From contig CAVUHK010000006.1 in the NCBI GenBank assembly GCA_963741315.1, positions 17,302 through 81,301 on the forward strand: a stretch of 64,000 nucleotides of DNA, given 5' to 3'. Position 1 is the stretch's first letter. Every line of letters begins with the position of its first letter. The translations under genes were made by a program, and so were the position numbers. Of the stretch, positions 17,725 to 27,819 are shown piece after piece. Source of the stretch: PALSA-1003 sp963741315 (GTDB taxonomy: Bacteria; Pseudomonadota; Gammaproteobacteria; Burkholderiales; Casimicrobiaceae). The notes below the pieces were generated by a model. The model did not search any database. It was not told the DNA's origin and saw only the letters and a list, made by a program, of their open reading frames with translations.

Positions 17725-18341
17725 GAGCGGCCCCCGGAATTCACGTCGGCAGGATGCAGGTTGTCGCGCATGCCCAGCGGATCGATATCGAGCGGCGAGA
17801 CGTCCTCGAGCCCTTCGACAAAGCCGTGATCGTGATGTGGCAACTCGCCGGTCTTGAAGAAGGTCCAGGCGACCTGCAGGAAGCGGAAGCACATCAGGTA
17901 CGAGCCGAGGGGAATGCACAGGTACACGATCCACAGCGGCAGCTCCAGGTCCGCCGACACCTGGGAGGTATGGCCGATTGCCCAGACGTAGTTCGCGCCG
18001 AGCGAACCGACGATGAGCGTGAACAGCGCGCCGGAAAGCAGACCGAACAGCACGTACTTGCGGCGCAGATTGTCCGGCAGCCGGTTGATGAGTACGTCGA
18101 CCCCCACGTGGATGCCCGTGCGCACGCCGTAGGCGGCGCCGAACTTGGCCATCCAGATGAACATGTAGATGCACAACTCCTGGGCCCACGACAGGTGGAT
18201 CGACAGCAGCCAGTCCTGCAGCCCTGGAATCGGCAACCCGGCGGCGTAGCGATGGATCACGGCGACGAACACGAGCAGGGTTGCCGCCCCGATCAGAGTG
18301 GCGATGAGCCACTCCTCGAGGTGATCAAGAAACTTGAGCAT
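17721..18341 (-). CDS. dctQ: TRAP transporter small permease subunit DctQ
   Basis: A 206-residue protein with four membrane segments, starting MLKFLDHLEEWLIATLIG. The family signatures WAQELCIYMFIWMAKFGAAYG and GIHVGVDVLINRLP are present, and a longer hydrophilic C-terminal tail follows (HHDHGFVEGLEDVSP), typical of C4-dicarboxylate-type DctQ. It works in complex with DctM. It overlaps dctM by 4 bases. A hairpin with a U-run lies between dctP and this gene. Confidence 0.93.
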   Translation of the reverse strand: MLKFLDHLEEWLIATLIGAATLLVFVAVIHRYAAGLPIPGLQDWLLSIHLSWAQELCIYMFIWMAKFGAAYGVRTGIHVGVDVLINRLPDNLRRKYVLFGLLSGALFTLIVGSLGANYVWAIGHTSQVSADLELPLWIVYLCIPLGSYLMCFRFLQVAWTFFKTGELPHHDHGFVEGLEDVSPLDIDPLGMRDNLHPADVNSGGRS

Positions 18342-18386
18342 TAGCGTTCCCCCTGGATCGCAGTGCGGACGTCGCGTCCGAATGTG

Positions 18387-18423
18387 AAAACGCCACTGTG
18401 GGCCTTGCGTCCGACAGTGGCGT
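18387..18423 (-). terminator. Hairpin terminator/attenuator between dctP and dctQ
   Basis: On the minus strand a perfect 10-base stem, ACGCCACTGT (18423-18414) and ACAGTGGCGT (18399-18390), with a 14-base loop, is followed by TTTT. It lies just after the dctP stop (18446) and before the dctQ ATG (18341). In TRAP operons such an element lets the binding protein be made in excess over the permease, by stopping part of the transcripts and protecting the dctP message 3' end. Confidence 0.75.
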
Positions 18424-18445
18424 CCTGGTCATGCGCCGTTCACGT

Positions 18446-19447
18446 CTAGGGCTTGAACCCGGTTTCCTTGTACACCGCGTCGATCACGTCCTTGCCGATC
18501 CGGCCTTCCATTTCCTTGTGCACCGGCACCAGCGCTTTCTTCCACGCTGCCTTTTCCTCGGCAGTCGGGACGATGACCTGCGTCTTGCCGGATTTCTTCA
18601 CTGCCTCGAGCGCGTCGTCGTTTTCCTTCTTGGCGATGTCGTTCGCGAATTTGGTCGCGTCCTTCATCGAGCTCTCGAGTGCGCTGCGGATGTCTGCGGG
18701 AAGGCCGTCCCAGAATTTCTTGTTGGCAATCACCGCGTACTCGATCACCCCGTGGTCAGTCATCGCCATGTACTTCTGCACCTCGTACATCTTCTGCGTG
18801 TAGAAGTTCGACGGCGGATTTTCGGTGCCGTCGACGACGCCGGTTTGCAGCGCCTGGTACACCTCGGAGAACGCCAGCTTCTGCGGTATGCCGCCTAGCG
18901 CACGGATCTCGGCCTCCAGCACGTTCGACGACTGGATGCGCATCTTCTGTCCCTTGACGTCGGCCGGTCCCTTGAGTGCCTTGTTCGCGCTGAAATCCTT
19001 GAAGCCGTTGTCCCAGTAGGCAAGCCCGGTGATGCCCTTGGCCTCGAGCTTCTTGAACAGGCTCGCGCCGACAGGGCCGTCGGTCACTTTGTGCAGCTGG
19101 GCGAAGTCGTCGAAGATGTAAGGCAGGTCGAAGACTTCGAATTCGCGAACGCCGAGTGGGCCGAACTTCGCCACCGAGGGTGCCAGCATCTGCACTGACC
19201 CGAGCTGCAGCGCTTCCATCTCCTCGCCATCCTTGTACAGCTGGCTGTTCGGAAACACCTCGACCTTGACCCGCCCTTTGGTGCGTTCCTCGGCGAGCTT
19301 CTTGAAGTATTCGGCGGCCTTGCCCTTGGGGGTGTCCAGCGCCACCACGTGGCTGAACTTGATGACGATCGGCTGTTGCGCGATCGCGGTGCCCGCCACT
19401 GCCAGCGCAGCTGCCGCTGCCAGGGCGATTGTCAGACGATACTTCAT
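18446..19447 (-). CDS. dctP: TRAP transporter substrate-binding protein DctP (C4-dicarboxylate type)
   Basis: A 333-residue periplasmic binding protein. The signal peptide (MKYRLTIALAAAAALAVAGTAIAQQ) ends near residue 23. The mature protein has FSHVVALDTPKGKAAE, VEVFPNSQLYKD and QALQTGVVDGTENPPSNFY, close to the C4-dicarboxylate DctP group (malate, succinate, fumarate). ATG 19447 is chosen because GGAGG lies 6 bases upstream. A TTGACA at 19522-19527 inside the end of tilS could be a -35, but the matching -10 is poor. The substrate is inferred from family resemblance only. Confidence 0.93.
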   Translation of the reverse strand: MKYRLTIALAAAAALAVAGTAIAQQPIVIKFSHVVALDTPKGKAAEYFKKLAEERTKGRVKVEVFPNSQLYKDGEEMEALQLGSVQMLAPSVAKFGPLGVREFEVFDLPYIFDDFAQLHKVTDGPVGASLFKKLEAKGITGLAYWDNGFKDFSANKALKGPADVKGQKMRIQSSNVLEAEIRALGGIPQKLAFSEVYQALQTGVVDGTENPPSNFYTQKMYEVQKYMAMTDHGVIEYAVIANKKFWDGLPADIRSALESSMKDATKFANDIAKKENDDALEAVKKSGKTQVIVPTAEEKAAWKKALVPVHKEMEGRIGKDVIDAVYKETGFKP

Positions 19448-19477
19448 GCGTTCCTCCAGATGGTGAAGCTGCAATTT

Positions 19478-20860
19478 CTAATTTGAATTGTCCGGGCATT
19501 TAGCCCCGGGAGATTGAGGCTTGTCAATCTTTGTGGCCCCCCGATGCCGGTCAGGCCGCCAATCGAGGGTCCAGCCATGCTCGTCGTCCCCGCTCTGGTA
19601 TGCCAGTTCCACGCCGAGACCGGGAACCGCGGCCAATTCCTCGCCGCAGAAGACCAGCGGCACGCTGGCGCGCTGCCACACCGGGAATCCCGCATCCTGC
19701 AGCATCCTCTTGAGCGCGCGCCGCGGACGGTTGGCGACAATCTGGATGCGCTCGCCGCCCGCTCGCGAGCGCAGGCTTACCCGCCCGTGCGTGAGCTTGG
19801 CTGCGGCGATTCCGGTTCCAAGCGCGGGCATGAAGCGCAGCAGGCCGCCGGGCAGCCTTACTTCGGCTTCGCCATGCCACTCGGAACGAAAGGGCGCGGG
19901 CGTCGGCGCATGCACGACGACGTGGCCGTGGTGACAGCCGATTTCGGCGCCGTCGTGAACGATGCGCATTCGCGCATCGGCGCCGCGCGCCTGCTGCAGC
20001 AGATCGGCGAGGCGTGCCTCGGAGGGTGCTCGCAGACCCTCGCCGCGCAGATACCAGCGCAGGAGATTGCGGCCGCGTGCCGCCGACAACTGCGCGAGTC
20101 GCGCACAATCGAGTCCGAGCGAGTCGATGGCGGTCGCGGCGTCGAGCTGGGCAAGCTCGTCCAACAGCTCGCTCGCCTCCGCCTGGTGCGTCGCCGCGCG
20201 CGAGAGCGTGGACTGGTAGCCGGGGAATTGCTCCGTGAGCACCGGCGCCAAGGCGTGCCGCAGCAGGTTGCGCTTGTGGCGCGTGTCGGCGTTGCTCTCG
20301 TCGGTGATCCATTGCAGTGCTCGCGCGTTCGCGCTGGCGGCGATGGCAACGCGGGTGAGCCCGAGCAAGGGCCGCAGCAGCGCGGGGGGTCCCGGTCGCA
20401 ACGCCGGCATCGCAGCCAATCCGCGCGGCCCGGCGCCGCGCAGCAATTGAAGCAGTATGGTTTCGGCCTGGTCGTCGGCGTGATGCGCGAGCGCGACCAC
20501 GTCGACCGCGGCGGCAGCGAAGCAGCGGTAACGCGCGGCGCGGGCGTGCGCTTCCAGGCCCGCGTCGGCGACGCGCGAGAGCTGCAGTTCGTGGATCGTG
20601 AGCGGCACCGTGCGCATGGCGCACTGTTCGGCACAGAAACGCGACCATGCCTGCGCATTCGGCGACAGGCCGTGATTGACGTGGATCGCGGAGAGCTTGA
20701 ACGAATGGCTGGCGGCCGCGGTCGCCAGCGCATCGAGCAGCACCATAGAATCCATGCCACCGGACAAGGCGACCGCGACGTGCGAACCCGGATCGATGGC
20801 GGTGGAGATTGCGGCAGCGACTGCTGCAGCAACCGCGTCGGCCGGCGCGCTGGAATGCAC
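19478..20860 (-). CDS. tilS: tRNA(Ile)-lysidine synthetase
   Basis: An N-type ATP pyrophosphatase that turns C34 of the AUA-reading tRNA-Ile into lysidine. The PP-loop SGGMDSM is near residue 29. The family segments HVNHGLSPNAQAW, LAHHADDQAETILLQLLRG and RPLLGLTR follow, and a C-terminal TilS domain has the SRAGGERIQ and RRALKRMLQDAGFP motifs. The start is uncertain: GTG 20860 gives 460 residues and the usual short lead into the PP-loop, while an in-frame ATG at 20947 would overlap accA by 32 bases. The accA-tilS order is conserved in Betaproteobacteria. Confidence 0.92.
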   Translation of the reverse strand: MHSSAPADAVAAAVAAAISTAIDPGSHVAVALSGGMDSMVLLDALATAAASHSFKLSAIHVNHGLSPNAQAWSRFCAEQCAMRTVPLTIHELQLSRVADAGLEAHARAARYRCFAAAAVDVVALAHHADDQAETILLQLLRGAGPRGLAAMPALRPGPPALLRPLLGLTRVAIAASANARALQWITDESNADTRHKRNLLRHALAPVLTEQFPGYQSTLSRAATHQAEASELLDELAQLDAATAIDSLGLDCARLAQLSAARGRNLLRWYLRGEGLRAPSEARLADLLQQARGADARMRIVHDGAEIGCHHGHVVVHAPTPAPFRSEWHGEAEVRLPGGLLRFMPALGTGIAAAKLTHGRVSLRSRAGGERIQIVANRPRRALKRMLQDAGFPVWQRASVPLVFCGEELAAVPGLGVELAYQSGDDEHGWTLDWRPDRHRGATKIDKPQSPGAKCPDNSN

Positions 20861-20915
20861 CGCGTCATCGTGCGCCGTCGCGCCTGGCGCCGCGACGGTA
20901 GAGCGGCCGCCCGCT

Positions 20916-21884
<969 letters not shown>

Positions 21885-21960
21885 GGCGGCGGCAGGTATG
21901 TTGACGGCGCGATCATAGCGCAAACGTCGACGTGGTCGCCAATCGTCCCATGCGCGGTGC

Positions 21961-22740
21961 TCAGGCCGTGACCGCGTCGTAGATCAGCTTGCATCCGGTG
22001 CAGAACAGAATGGTATAGCTGACGCGATAGAACGGCTTTTCCGGAATCCAGCGCTCCAGCCTCAGCCCGAGCCAGATGCCCAGCGGCGCCAGCGGCGCGA
22101 ACAGCAGCGACAGTCCGAGGTTGTCGACCGAAAGCTGCCCCAGCCAGAAGAAGGGGACCAGCTTCACATAGTTCACGACGGTGAAGAAGATCACGGTCGT
22201 GCCGACGAACACGGTCTTGTCGAGGCGTTGTGGCAGCAGGTAGACGAGCAGCGGCGGGCCCCCCGCATGCGCCATGGTGCTGGTGAAGCCGGAGGCGGCG
22301 GCGCTGACGTAGCCGACCGCGCGTCCGGGCTTGGCGGTCGAGGCCCCCAGACGTTGCGCGATGCCGAACCAGCGATTGAGCGTGAACGTCACCGCGATCA
22401 CGCCGATGAATAAACGCACCCAGTTGACCGGCACCGTGCCGAACGCGAGTGCGCCGAGCGTGATGCCGACCAGCGCGCCGGGAATGAGGATCTTCATGTG
22501 CTCGCGCGACCAGTTGCTGCGATACGCCAGGACGCCGAAGATATCCATGACGCAAAGGATCGGCAGTACGATCCCAGCCGCATTGGCCGGCGCAATGAAC
22601 ATCGACATCAGCGCCACGGCGATGCCGCCAGGTCCGCCGCCGAAGCCGCCCTTGAACACGCCAGTGAGCAGGATGCCGAAGGTCGCGGCGACGTAGAACG
22701 CCGCCGGATAGGACGCCCATTGCTGCAGAAGCGCGTTCAA
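21961..22740 (-). CDS. TauE/SafE family membrane permease (putative sulfite/organosulfur exporter)
   Basis: A 259-residue protein with about eight membrane segments and the two-fold glycine-rich layout of the TauE/SafE family: GVFKGGFGGGPGGIAVALMS in the first half, and GFTSTMAHAGGPPLLVYLLP in the second. Such proteins move sulfite, sulfoacetate or other anions, but the substrate is not readable here. The start is a TTG at 22740 (MNALLQQWASYPAAFY); no ATG fits nearby. It follows the EamA gene by 31 bases on the same strand. Confidence 0.88.
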   Translation of the reverse strand: MNALLQQWASYPAAFYVAATFGILLTGVFKGGFGGGPGGIAVALMSMFIAPANAAGIVLPILCVMDIFGVLAYRSNWSREHMKILIPGALVGITLGALAFGTVPVNWVRLFIGVIAVTFTLNRWFGIAQRLGASTAKPGRAVGYVSAAASGFTSTMAHAGGPPLLVYLLPQRLDKTVFVGTTVIFFTVVNYVKLVPFFWLGQLSVDNLGLSLLFAPLAPLGIWLGLRLERWIPEKPFYRVSYTILFCTGCKLIYDAVTA

Positions 22741-22771
22741 TGATCGCCTTCGCGTTGCGCTCTGCGGTATT

Positions 22772-23668
22772 TCATGGCGACGACGCGAGCGCGCCGCGTG
22801 CCTTGTAAGCGCCGAAGAGTTCGTTGGCGATTACCGCCGAGAGCACTACGCCGGCGCCGAGCAGCGTCAGCGGCGACGGCTGCTCGCCCATCAGTACCCA
22901 GACCCAGATCGGTCCGAGAATGGGTTCGAGCAGCGCCAGCAGCCCAAGCTCGGTGGCCGAAAGATCGCGTGCGGCGGCGGTCATGAGCAGGCAGCCGGTG
23001 CCGAGCTGGACGCAACCCATGAGCAGCAGGATGGCAAGGTCACGGTGAGTCGCCGCGAACGGTCCGGCCAGGAAGAACGCCGGAACCAGCGACCAGATGC
23101 CAGCCAGCATCACCGTCGGCAGCATGTCGGCGGTTGCGCGAAACTTGCGCAGCATCACCAGGTTGAGCGCGAAGCAGCACGAGACGCCGAGTGCGAGCAA
23201 GTTGCCCTCGAGGCGGCCGACGTCGACGGAATCGGCGAACATCACCACGATGCCGGCGAAGGCGACGCTCATCGCGAGCCAGGTGCGCGTCGGCACGCGC
23301 TCGCCCAGGACCAGCCGGCCTGCGATGGCGGCGAGGAAGGGAGAAACGCTCATCAGCACGAAGGTGTTGGCCACGGTCGTACGGGTGAGCGAGCCGATGA
23401 AGAAGAAAAACGTGCCGGCCAGAAAGAGTCCCGAAAGCAGGCCGGGCAGGCCGACCGCCGCGACCTTACGCGGCATGCGCCGGCGGTACATCACCAGCAG
23501 GGTGCCGGCGACGAACAGCGCCATGAACAGCGAGCGCCAGAACACGATTTCCCAGGCGCTGGTAATCGACAGCTGGCGCACCAGGATGCCGCCGGAGGAC
23601 CAGCAGACCGCGGCGATGACCATGAACACGATGCTGCGGCGATGGCGTGCGGGTGTCGATTGATGCAT
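22772..23668 (-). CDS. EamA/DMT-family transporter
   Basis: A 298-residue inner-membrane protein with ten predicted hydrophobic segments in two EamA repeats. The first begins VFMVIAAVCWSSGGILVRQL. The second contains GNLLALGVSCCFALNLVMLRK, and it ends with ALLEPILGPIWVWVLMGEQP, the typical repeat end. Members export metabolites such as amino acids or their derivatives, but specificity is unknown. It is divergent from the tartrate dehydrogenase gene; the 87 bases between them should hold both promoters. Confidence 0.9.
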   Translation of the reverse strand: MHQSTPARHRRSIVFMVIAAVCWSSGGILVRQLSITSAWEIVFWRSLFMALFVAGTLLVMYRRRMPRKVAAVGLPGLLSGLFLAGTFFFFIGSLTRTTVANTFVLMSVSPFLAAIAGRLVLGERVPTRTWLAMSVAFAGIVVMFADSVDVGRLEGNLLALGVSCCFALNLVMLRKFRATADMLPTVMLAGIWSLVPAFFLAGPFAATHRDLAILLLMGCVQLGTGCLLMTAAARDLSATELGLLALLEPILGPIWVWVLMGEQPSPLTLLGAGVVLSAVIANELFGAYKARGALASSP

Positions 23669-23755
23669 TGCGTCGCGCCCGCACCGGCGAGCGTCGTTCG
23701 TGGAAGCGCGCTAGGATACCCCAGGCTGATAGAATGCGACGCGGGGGAGAGGTAC

Positions 23756-24832
23756 ATGGCCACAGGGCAGCGCGCACATCGCATCGCGGTCATTCCAGGC
23801 GACGGCATCGGCAAGGAAGTCGTCCCGGAGGGCATCCGCGTGCTCGAGGCGGCAGCCAGCAAATTCGGCATCGCGTTCGAATGGGACGAGTTCCCGTGGA
23901 GCTGCGACTACTACGCCAAGCACGGGCGGATGATGCCCGAGGACTGGTTCGAGCAGATCCACAAGCACGATGCCATTTTCTTCGGTGCTGTGGGCTGGCC
24001 GGCGACCGTGCCCGATCACGTTTCGCTGTGGGGCTCGCTGATCCAGTGGCGGCGCGGCTTCGACCAGTACGTCAACCTGCGGCCGTGCCGGCTGATGCCT
24101 GGCATTCCTTCGCCGCTGGCGAATCGCAAGCCCGGCGACATCGACTTCGTCGTCGTACGCGAGAATACCGAAGGCGAATATTCGTCGGTGGGCGGACGGG
24201 TGTTCGAAGGCACCGAGCGCGAGACGGTGTTCCAGCAGACGATCTTCACGCGCACCGGCGTCGACCGCATTCTCAAGTTTGCGTTCGAGCTGGCGAAGAC
24301 GCGTCCTAAGAAGCATGTGACTTCCGCGACCAAGTCCAACGGCATCTCGATCACCATGCCGTATTGGGACGAGCGCTTCCGTGCGATGGCCGAGCAATAT
24401 CCCGACATCCGCGTCGACCAGTACCACATCGACATCCTCAGCGCGCACTTCGTGCAGCGGCCCGACATCTTCGACGTCGTCGTCGGGTCGAACCTGTTCG
24501 GCGACATCCTCTCCGACCTGGGACCGGCAGTGTGCGGCACCATCGGCATCGCGCCCGCGGCAAACATCAATCCGGAGAGGCTCTTCCCGTCCACCTTCGA
24601 GCCGGTGCATGGCTCGGCGCCCGATATTGCGGGCAAGGGTATCGCCAATCCGATCGGGCAGATCTGGTGTGCGGCGCTGATGCTCGATCATCTGGGGCAT
24701 CGCGAGGCCGGCGCCGCTATCGTGCGCGCGATCGAGAGCGTGCTCGCCGATAAATCCGCGCCACGCACCCGCGACATCGGTGGCAGCGCCAACACCATCG
24801 CCGTGGGTAAGGCGATTGCTGCGGCCATATAG
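23756..24832 (+). CDS. Tartrate dehydrogenase/decarboxylase or D-malate dehydrogenase
   Basis: A 358-residue member of the isocitrate/isopropylmalate dehydrogenase family. The N-terminus HRIAVIPGDGIGKEVVPEG, the substrate loop VVRENTEGEYSSVGG and the metal/NAD region VVVGSNLFGDILSDLGPA are clear. FVQRPDIFD and GSAPDIAGKGIANPIG resemble the tartrate dehydrogenase/D-malate dehydrogenase branch more than LeuB. The start is ATG 23756 after a GGGGGAGAG ribosome site. A TAGAAT (23730-23735) may be its -10. LeuB itself is a possible alternative, but the acidic WSCDYYAKHGRMMP region favours the tartrate/malate group. Confidence 0.87.
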   Translation: MATGQRAHRIAVIPGDGIGKEVVPEGIRVLEAAASKFGIAFEWDEFPWSCDYYAKHGRMMPEDWFEQIHKHDAIFFGAVGWPATVPDHVSLWGSLIQWRRGFDQYVNLRPCRLMPGIPSPLANRKPGDIDFVVVRENTEGEYSSVGGRVFEGTERETVFQQTIFTRTGVDRILKFAFELAKTRPKKHVTSATKSNGISITMPYWDERFRAMAEQYPDIRVDQYHIDILSAHFVQRPDIFDVVVGSNLFGDILSDLGPAVCGTIGIAPAANINPERLFPSTFEPVHGSAPDIAGKGIANPIGQIWCAALMLDHLGHREAGAAIVRAIESVLADKSAPRTRDIGGSANTIAVGKAIAAAI

Positions 24833-24910
24833 CCGACAGACATGGTGCCGGTCTTTGTGGCACTATAGCGACCGCGTCAAAACAGTCCGCCGCAAGAGGG
24901 AACAACCAAC

Positions 24911-26035
24911 ATGATCATCGGCATTCCGCGCGAAACGCGCCCGGGCGAAACGCGCGTCGCCGCGACTCCGGAAACGGTCAAGAAACTCGCGGCAAGCGGC
25001 AAGCACAAGATCATCGTGGAAGCGGGCGCGGGCGCCATGTCGAGCATCCCCGAGGCCGAGTACCAGGCCGCCGGCGCGATCATGGTCGACGCCGACCAGG
25101 CGTTGGGCGCCGATATCGTGCTAAAAGTGCGCGGTCCCACCGCGCAGGAACTGCCCAAGCTCAAGCGCGGCGCGATGCTGATCGGATTGCTCGACCCGTT
25201 CGACGCAGCGGCGATCGAGTCGTATGCGAGCGCGGGCGTGAGTGGCTATGCGCTGGAAAAGCTGCCACGCATTTCGCGCGCGCAGTCGATGGACGTGCTG
25301 TCGTCGCAAGCCAATATCGCCGGCTACAAGGCGGTGATGCTGGCAGCCAATACGTATGGGCGCTTCATGCCGATGCTGATGACCGCCGCGGGCACGGTGA
25401 AGGCCGCGCGCGTGCTTATCCTCGGTGTCGGGGTCGCCGGCTTGCAGGCGATCGCGACGGCCAAACGCCTCGGCGCGGTTATCGAAGCCTCCGACGTGCG
25501 GCCGTCGGTCAAGGACCAGGTCGAGTCGCTGGGCGCCAAATGGGTCGATGTTCCCTATGCCAACGACGAAGAGCGCCAGATCGCCGAAGGTGTTGGCGGT
25601 TACGCGCGCCCAATGCCGCCGGAATGGATGGCGCGGCAGGCGGCGGTGATCGCCGAGCGCTGCAAGGCCGTCGATATCCTCATCACCACGGCGCTGATCC
25701 CGGGGCGCCCCGCTCCGAAGCTGATCAGTGCAGAGACCGTCGCCAACATGAAGCCGGGCGCGGTCATCGTCGATCTCGCGGTGGAACAGGGTGGAAACGT
25801 CGACGGCTCGGAACTCGACAAGATCGTCGTCAAGAACGGCGTCAAGATCGTGGGCTTTGGCAACCTGCCCGCTCGCGTCGCAACCGACGCGAGCGCACTC
25901 TACGCGCGCAACGTATTCAATTTTCTGTCGCTGTCGCTCAACGCCAAGACCGGCGAATTCAGCGTGCCCAAGGACGACGAGATCGTCGTGGCGACGCTGG
26001 TGTGCGACAGCGGACAGGTAGTCGTCAAGAAATAA
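24911..26035 (+). CDS. pntAA: NAD(P) transhydrogenase subunit alpha part 1
   Basis: A 374-residue NAD(H)-binding domain I of the proton-translocating transhydrogenase, related to alanine dehydrogenase. It begins MIIGIPRETRPGETRVA and has the RAQSMDVLSSQANIAGYKAV stretch and the Rossmann motif GVGVAGLQAI near residue 175. The enzyme uses the proton gradient to make NADPH from NADH. The gene has an AGAGGGA ribosome site. The alpha chain is split here into pntAA and pntAB, as in Rhodospirillum-type systems. pntAB begins 14 bases later. Confidence 0.97.
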   Translation: MIIGIPRETRPGETRVAATPETVKKLAASGKHKIIVEAGAGAMSSIPEAEYQAAGAIMVDADQALGADIVLKVRGPTAQELPKLKRGAMLIGLLDPFDAAAIESYASAGVSGYALEKLPRISRAQSMDVLSSQANIAGYKAVMLAANTYGRFMPMLMTAAGTVKAARVLILGVGVAGLQAIATAKRLGAVIEASDVRPSVKDQVESLGAKWVDVPYANDEERQIAEGVGGYARPMPPEWMARQAAVIAERCKAVDILITTALIPGRPAPKLISAETVANMKPGAVIVDLAVEQGGNVDGSELDKIVVKNGVKIVGFGNLPARVATDASALYARNVFNFLSLSLNAKTGEFSVPKDDEIVVATLVCDSGQVVVKK

Positions 26036-26049
26036 AAGAGGAGCGAGCC

Positions 26050-26370
26050 ATGGCCGCAGGCGTTGATCCGATCGTCATCAACCTTACCGTGTTCGTGCTG
26101 GCGATTTTCGTCGGCTATCACGTCGTGTGGAATGTGACGCCGGCGCTTCATACGCCGCTGATGAGCGTCACCAACGCAATCTCGAGCATCATCCTGGTCG
26201 GCGCGATGCTCGCGGCCGGCGCGGCCGACCTCGACTGGGGCGGGTGGCTGGGCGTGCTGGCGGTGGCGCTGGTGTCGATCAATACCTTCGGCGGCTTCCT
26301 GGTCACGCGGCGCATGCTGGAGATGTTCAAGATCAAGGAAAAGAAAGCCGCCCCCAAGGACGCGCACTAG
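26050..26370 (+). CDS. pntAB: NAD(P) transhydrogenase subunit alpha part 2
   Basis: A 106-residue membrane part of the alpha chain, starting MAAGVDPIVINLTVFVLAI, with three to four hydrophobic segments and the family stretch YHVVWNVTPALHTPLMSVTNAISSI shortened here to its key YHVVW and NVTPALHTPLMS parts. It ends in a basic tail (KIKEKKAAPKD). It forms part of the proton channel with PntB. Ribosome site GAGGAGCG lies before the ATG. pntB starts 18 bases after its stop. Confidence 0.96.
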   Translation: MAAGVDPIVINLTVFVLAIFVGYHVVWNVTPALHTPLMSVTNAISSIILVGAMLAAGAADLDWGGWLGVLAVALVSINTFGGFLVTRRMLEMFKIKEKKAAPKDAH

Positions 26371-26388
26371 CGCGCGGCGGAACATCAC

Positions 26389-27783
26389 ATGAGCGCCAAT
26401 CAACTCGCACTCTGGTACCTGGTCGCAGCGGTCAGCTTCATCCTGGCGCTCAAAGGCCTGTCGAGCCCGCACACCGCGCGCCGCGGCAATCTGTTCGGCA
26501 TGATCGGCATGACGATCGCGGTGCTGGTCACGCTGGCGTTGATTTATTCGCACACCAGGAACGTTTTGCCGATCCTGGGCGGCATGGTGATTGGCGGCTC
26601 GCTCGGTGCGCTGGTCGCGCGCCGTGTCGAAATGACGCAGATGCCCGAACTGGTGGCCGCGATGCATTCGCTGGTCGGCCTGGCTGCCGTCTTCATCGCC
26701 ATCGCCGCGGTCAACAATCCGGCAGCCATGGGTCTCGACGTGCCGATCACTTTCGGCCACAAGCTGGAGTTGTTCATTGGCACATTCATTGGTGCGATCA
26801 CCTTCTCGGGATCGGTGATCGCGTTCGGCAAGCTCTCGGGGCGCATCCGCAGCGCTCCGGTCGTGTTCTCCGGCCAGCACATGGTCAACCTCGCGCTCGG
26901 CGTCGCCATGATCGCCTGCGGCATCTGGTTCTGCATGGTCCCGGCGCCGGGTGACTGGGTGCCATTCATCGCGATGATGGCGCTGGCGTTCCTGCTCGGC
27001 TTCCTGCTCATCATCCCCATCGGCGGCGCCGACATGCCGGTGGTGATCTCGATGCTCAACAGCTACTCGGGTTGGGCCGCGGCCGGCATCGGCTTCTCGC
27101 TCGACAATCCGATGCTCATCATCGCCGGCTCGCTGGTCGGCTCGAGCGGCGCGATCCTGTCGTACATCATGTGCAAGGCGATGAACCGCTCATTCTTCAG
27201 CGTGATTCTCGGCGGATTCGGCGGCGAGACCGCCATCGCCGCCGGCGACGGGACGCAGAAGCAGGTCAAGAGCGGCAGTCCGGACGATGCGGCGTTCCTG
27301 CTGTCCAATGCCGACACGGTGATCATCGTTCCCGGCTACGGCCTGGCAGTGGCCCGCGCGCAGCATGCGGTGAAGGAACTCGCGGCCAAGCTGACCGAGC
27401 ACGGCGTGACGGTCAAGTACGCGATCCATCCTGTCGCGGGACGCATGCCCGGTCACATGAACGTGCTGCTTGCCGAAGCGGAAGTACCGTACGACCAGGT
27501 CTTCGAGATGGAAGACATCAACGGCGAATTCGCGCAGGCCGACGTCGCGTTGATCCTCGGCGCCAACGATGTGGTGAATCCGCTCGCCGAACAGAAGGGA
27601 AGCCCGATCTACGGCATGCCGATCATCGAAGCCTTCAAGGCCAAGACCATCATCGTCAACAAGCGCTCGATGGCGTCCGGTTACGCGGGCCTCGATAATC
27701 CGCTGTTCTACCTCGACAAGACGATGATGGTTTTCGGCGACGCCAAGAAGGTCGTCGAAGAGCTGGTCAAGGCTGTTGACTAG
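26389..27783 (+). CDS. pntB: NAD(P) transhydrogenase subunit beta
   Basis: A 464-residue subunit. About eight or nine membrane segments (residues 5-265) form the channel. The cytoplasmic NADP(H)-binding domain III follows, with GYGLAVARAQHAV (Rossmann variant), AIHPVAGRMPGHMNVLLAEA and ANDVVNPLA, and the end KRSMASGYAGLDNPLF. It pairs with PntAA/AB to couple proton flow to NADPH formation. It is the last gene of the pnt set; the CPBP protease gene follows 36 bases later and might be read through. Confidence 0.98.
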   Translation: MSANQLALWYLVAAVSFILALKGLSSPHTARRGNLFGMIGMTIAVLVTLALIYSHTRNVLPILGGMVIGGSLGALVARRVEMTQMPELVAAMHSLVGLAAVFIAIAAVNNPAAMGLDVPITFGHKLELFIGTFIGAITFSGSVIAFGKLSGRIRSAPVVFSGQHMVNLALGVAMIACGIWFCMVPAPGDWVPFIAMMALAFLLGFLLIIPIGGADMPVVISMLNSYSGWAAAGIGFSLDNPMLIIAGSLVGSSGAILSYIMCKAMNRSFFSVILGGFGGETAIAAGDGTQKQVKSGSPDDAAFLLSNADTVIIVPGYGLAVARAQHAVKELAAKLTEHGVTVKYAIHPVAGRMPGHMNVLLAEAEVPYDQVFEMEDINGEFAQADVALILGANDVVNPLAEQKGSPIYGMPIIEAFKAKTIIVNKRSMASGYAGLDNPLFYLDKTMMVFGDAKKVVEELVKAVD

Positions 27784-27819
27784 CGCGCGGCACGCGACGA
27801 CCGCGCCCTGGGCGCGGCG

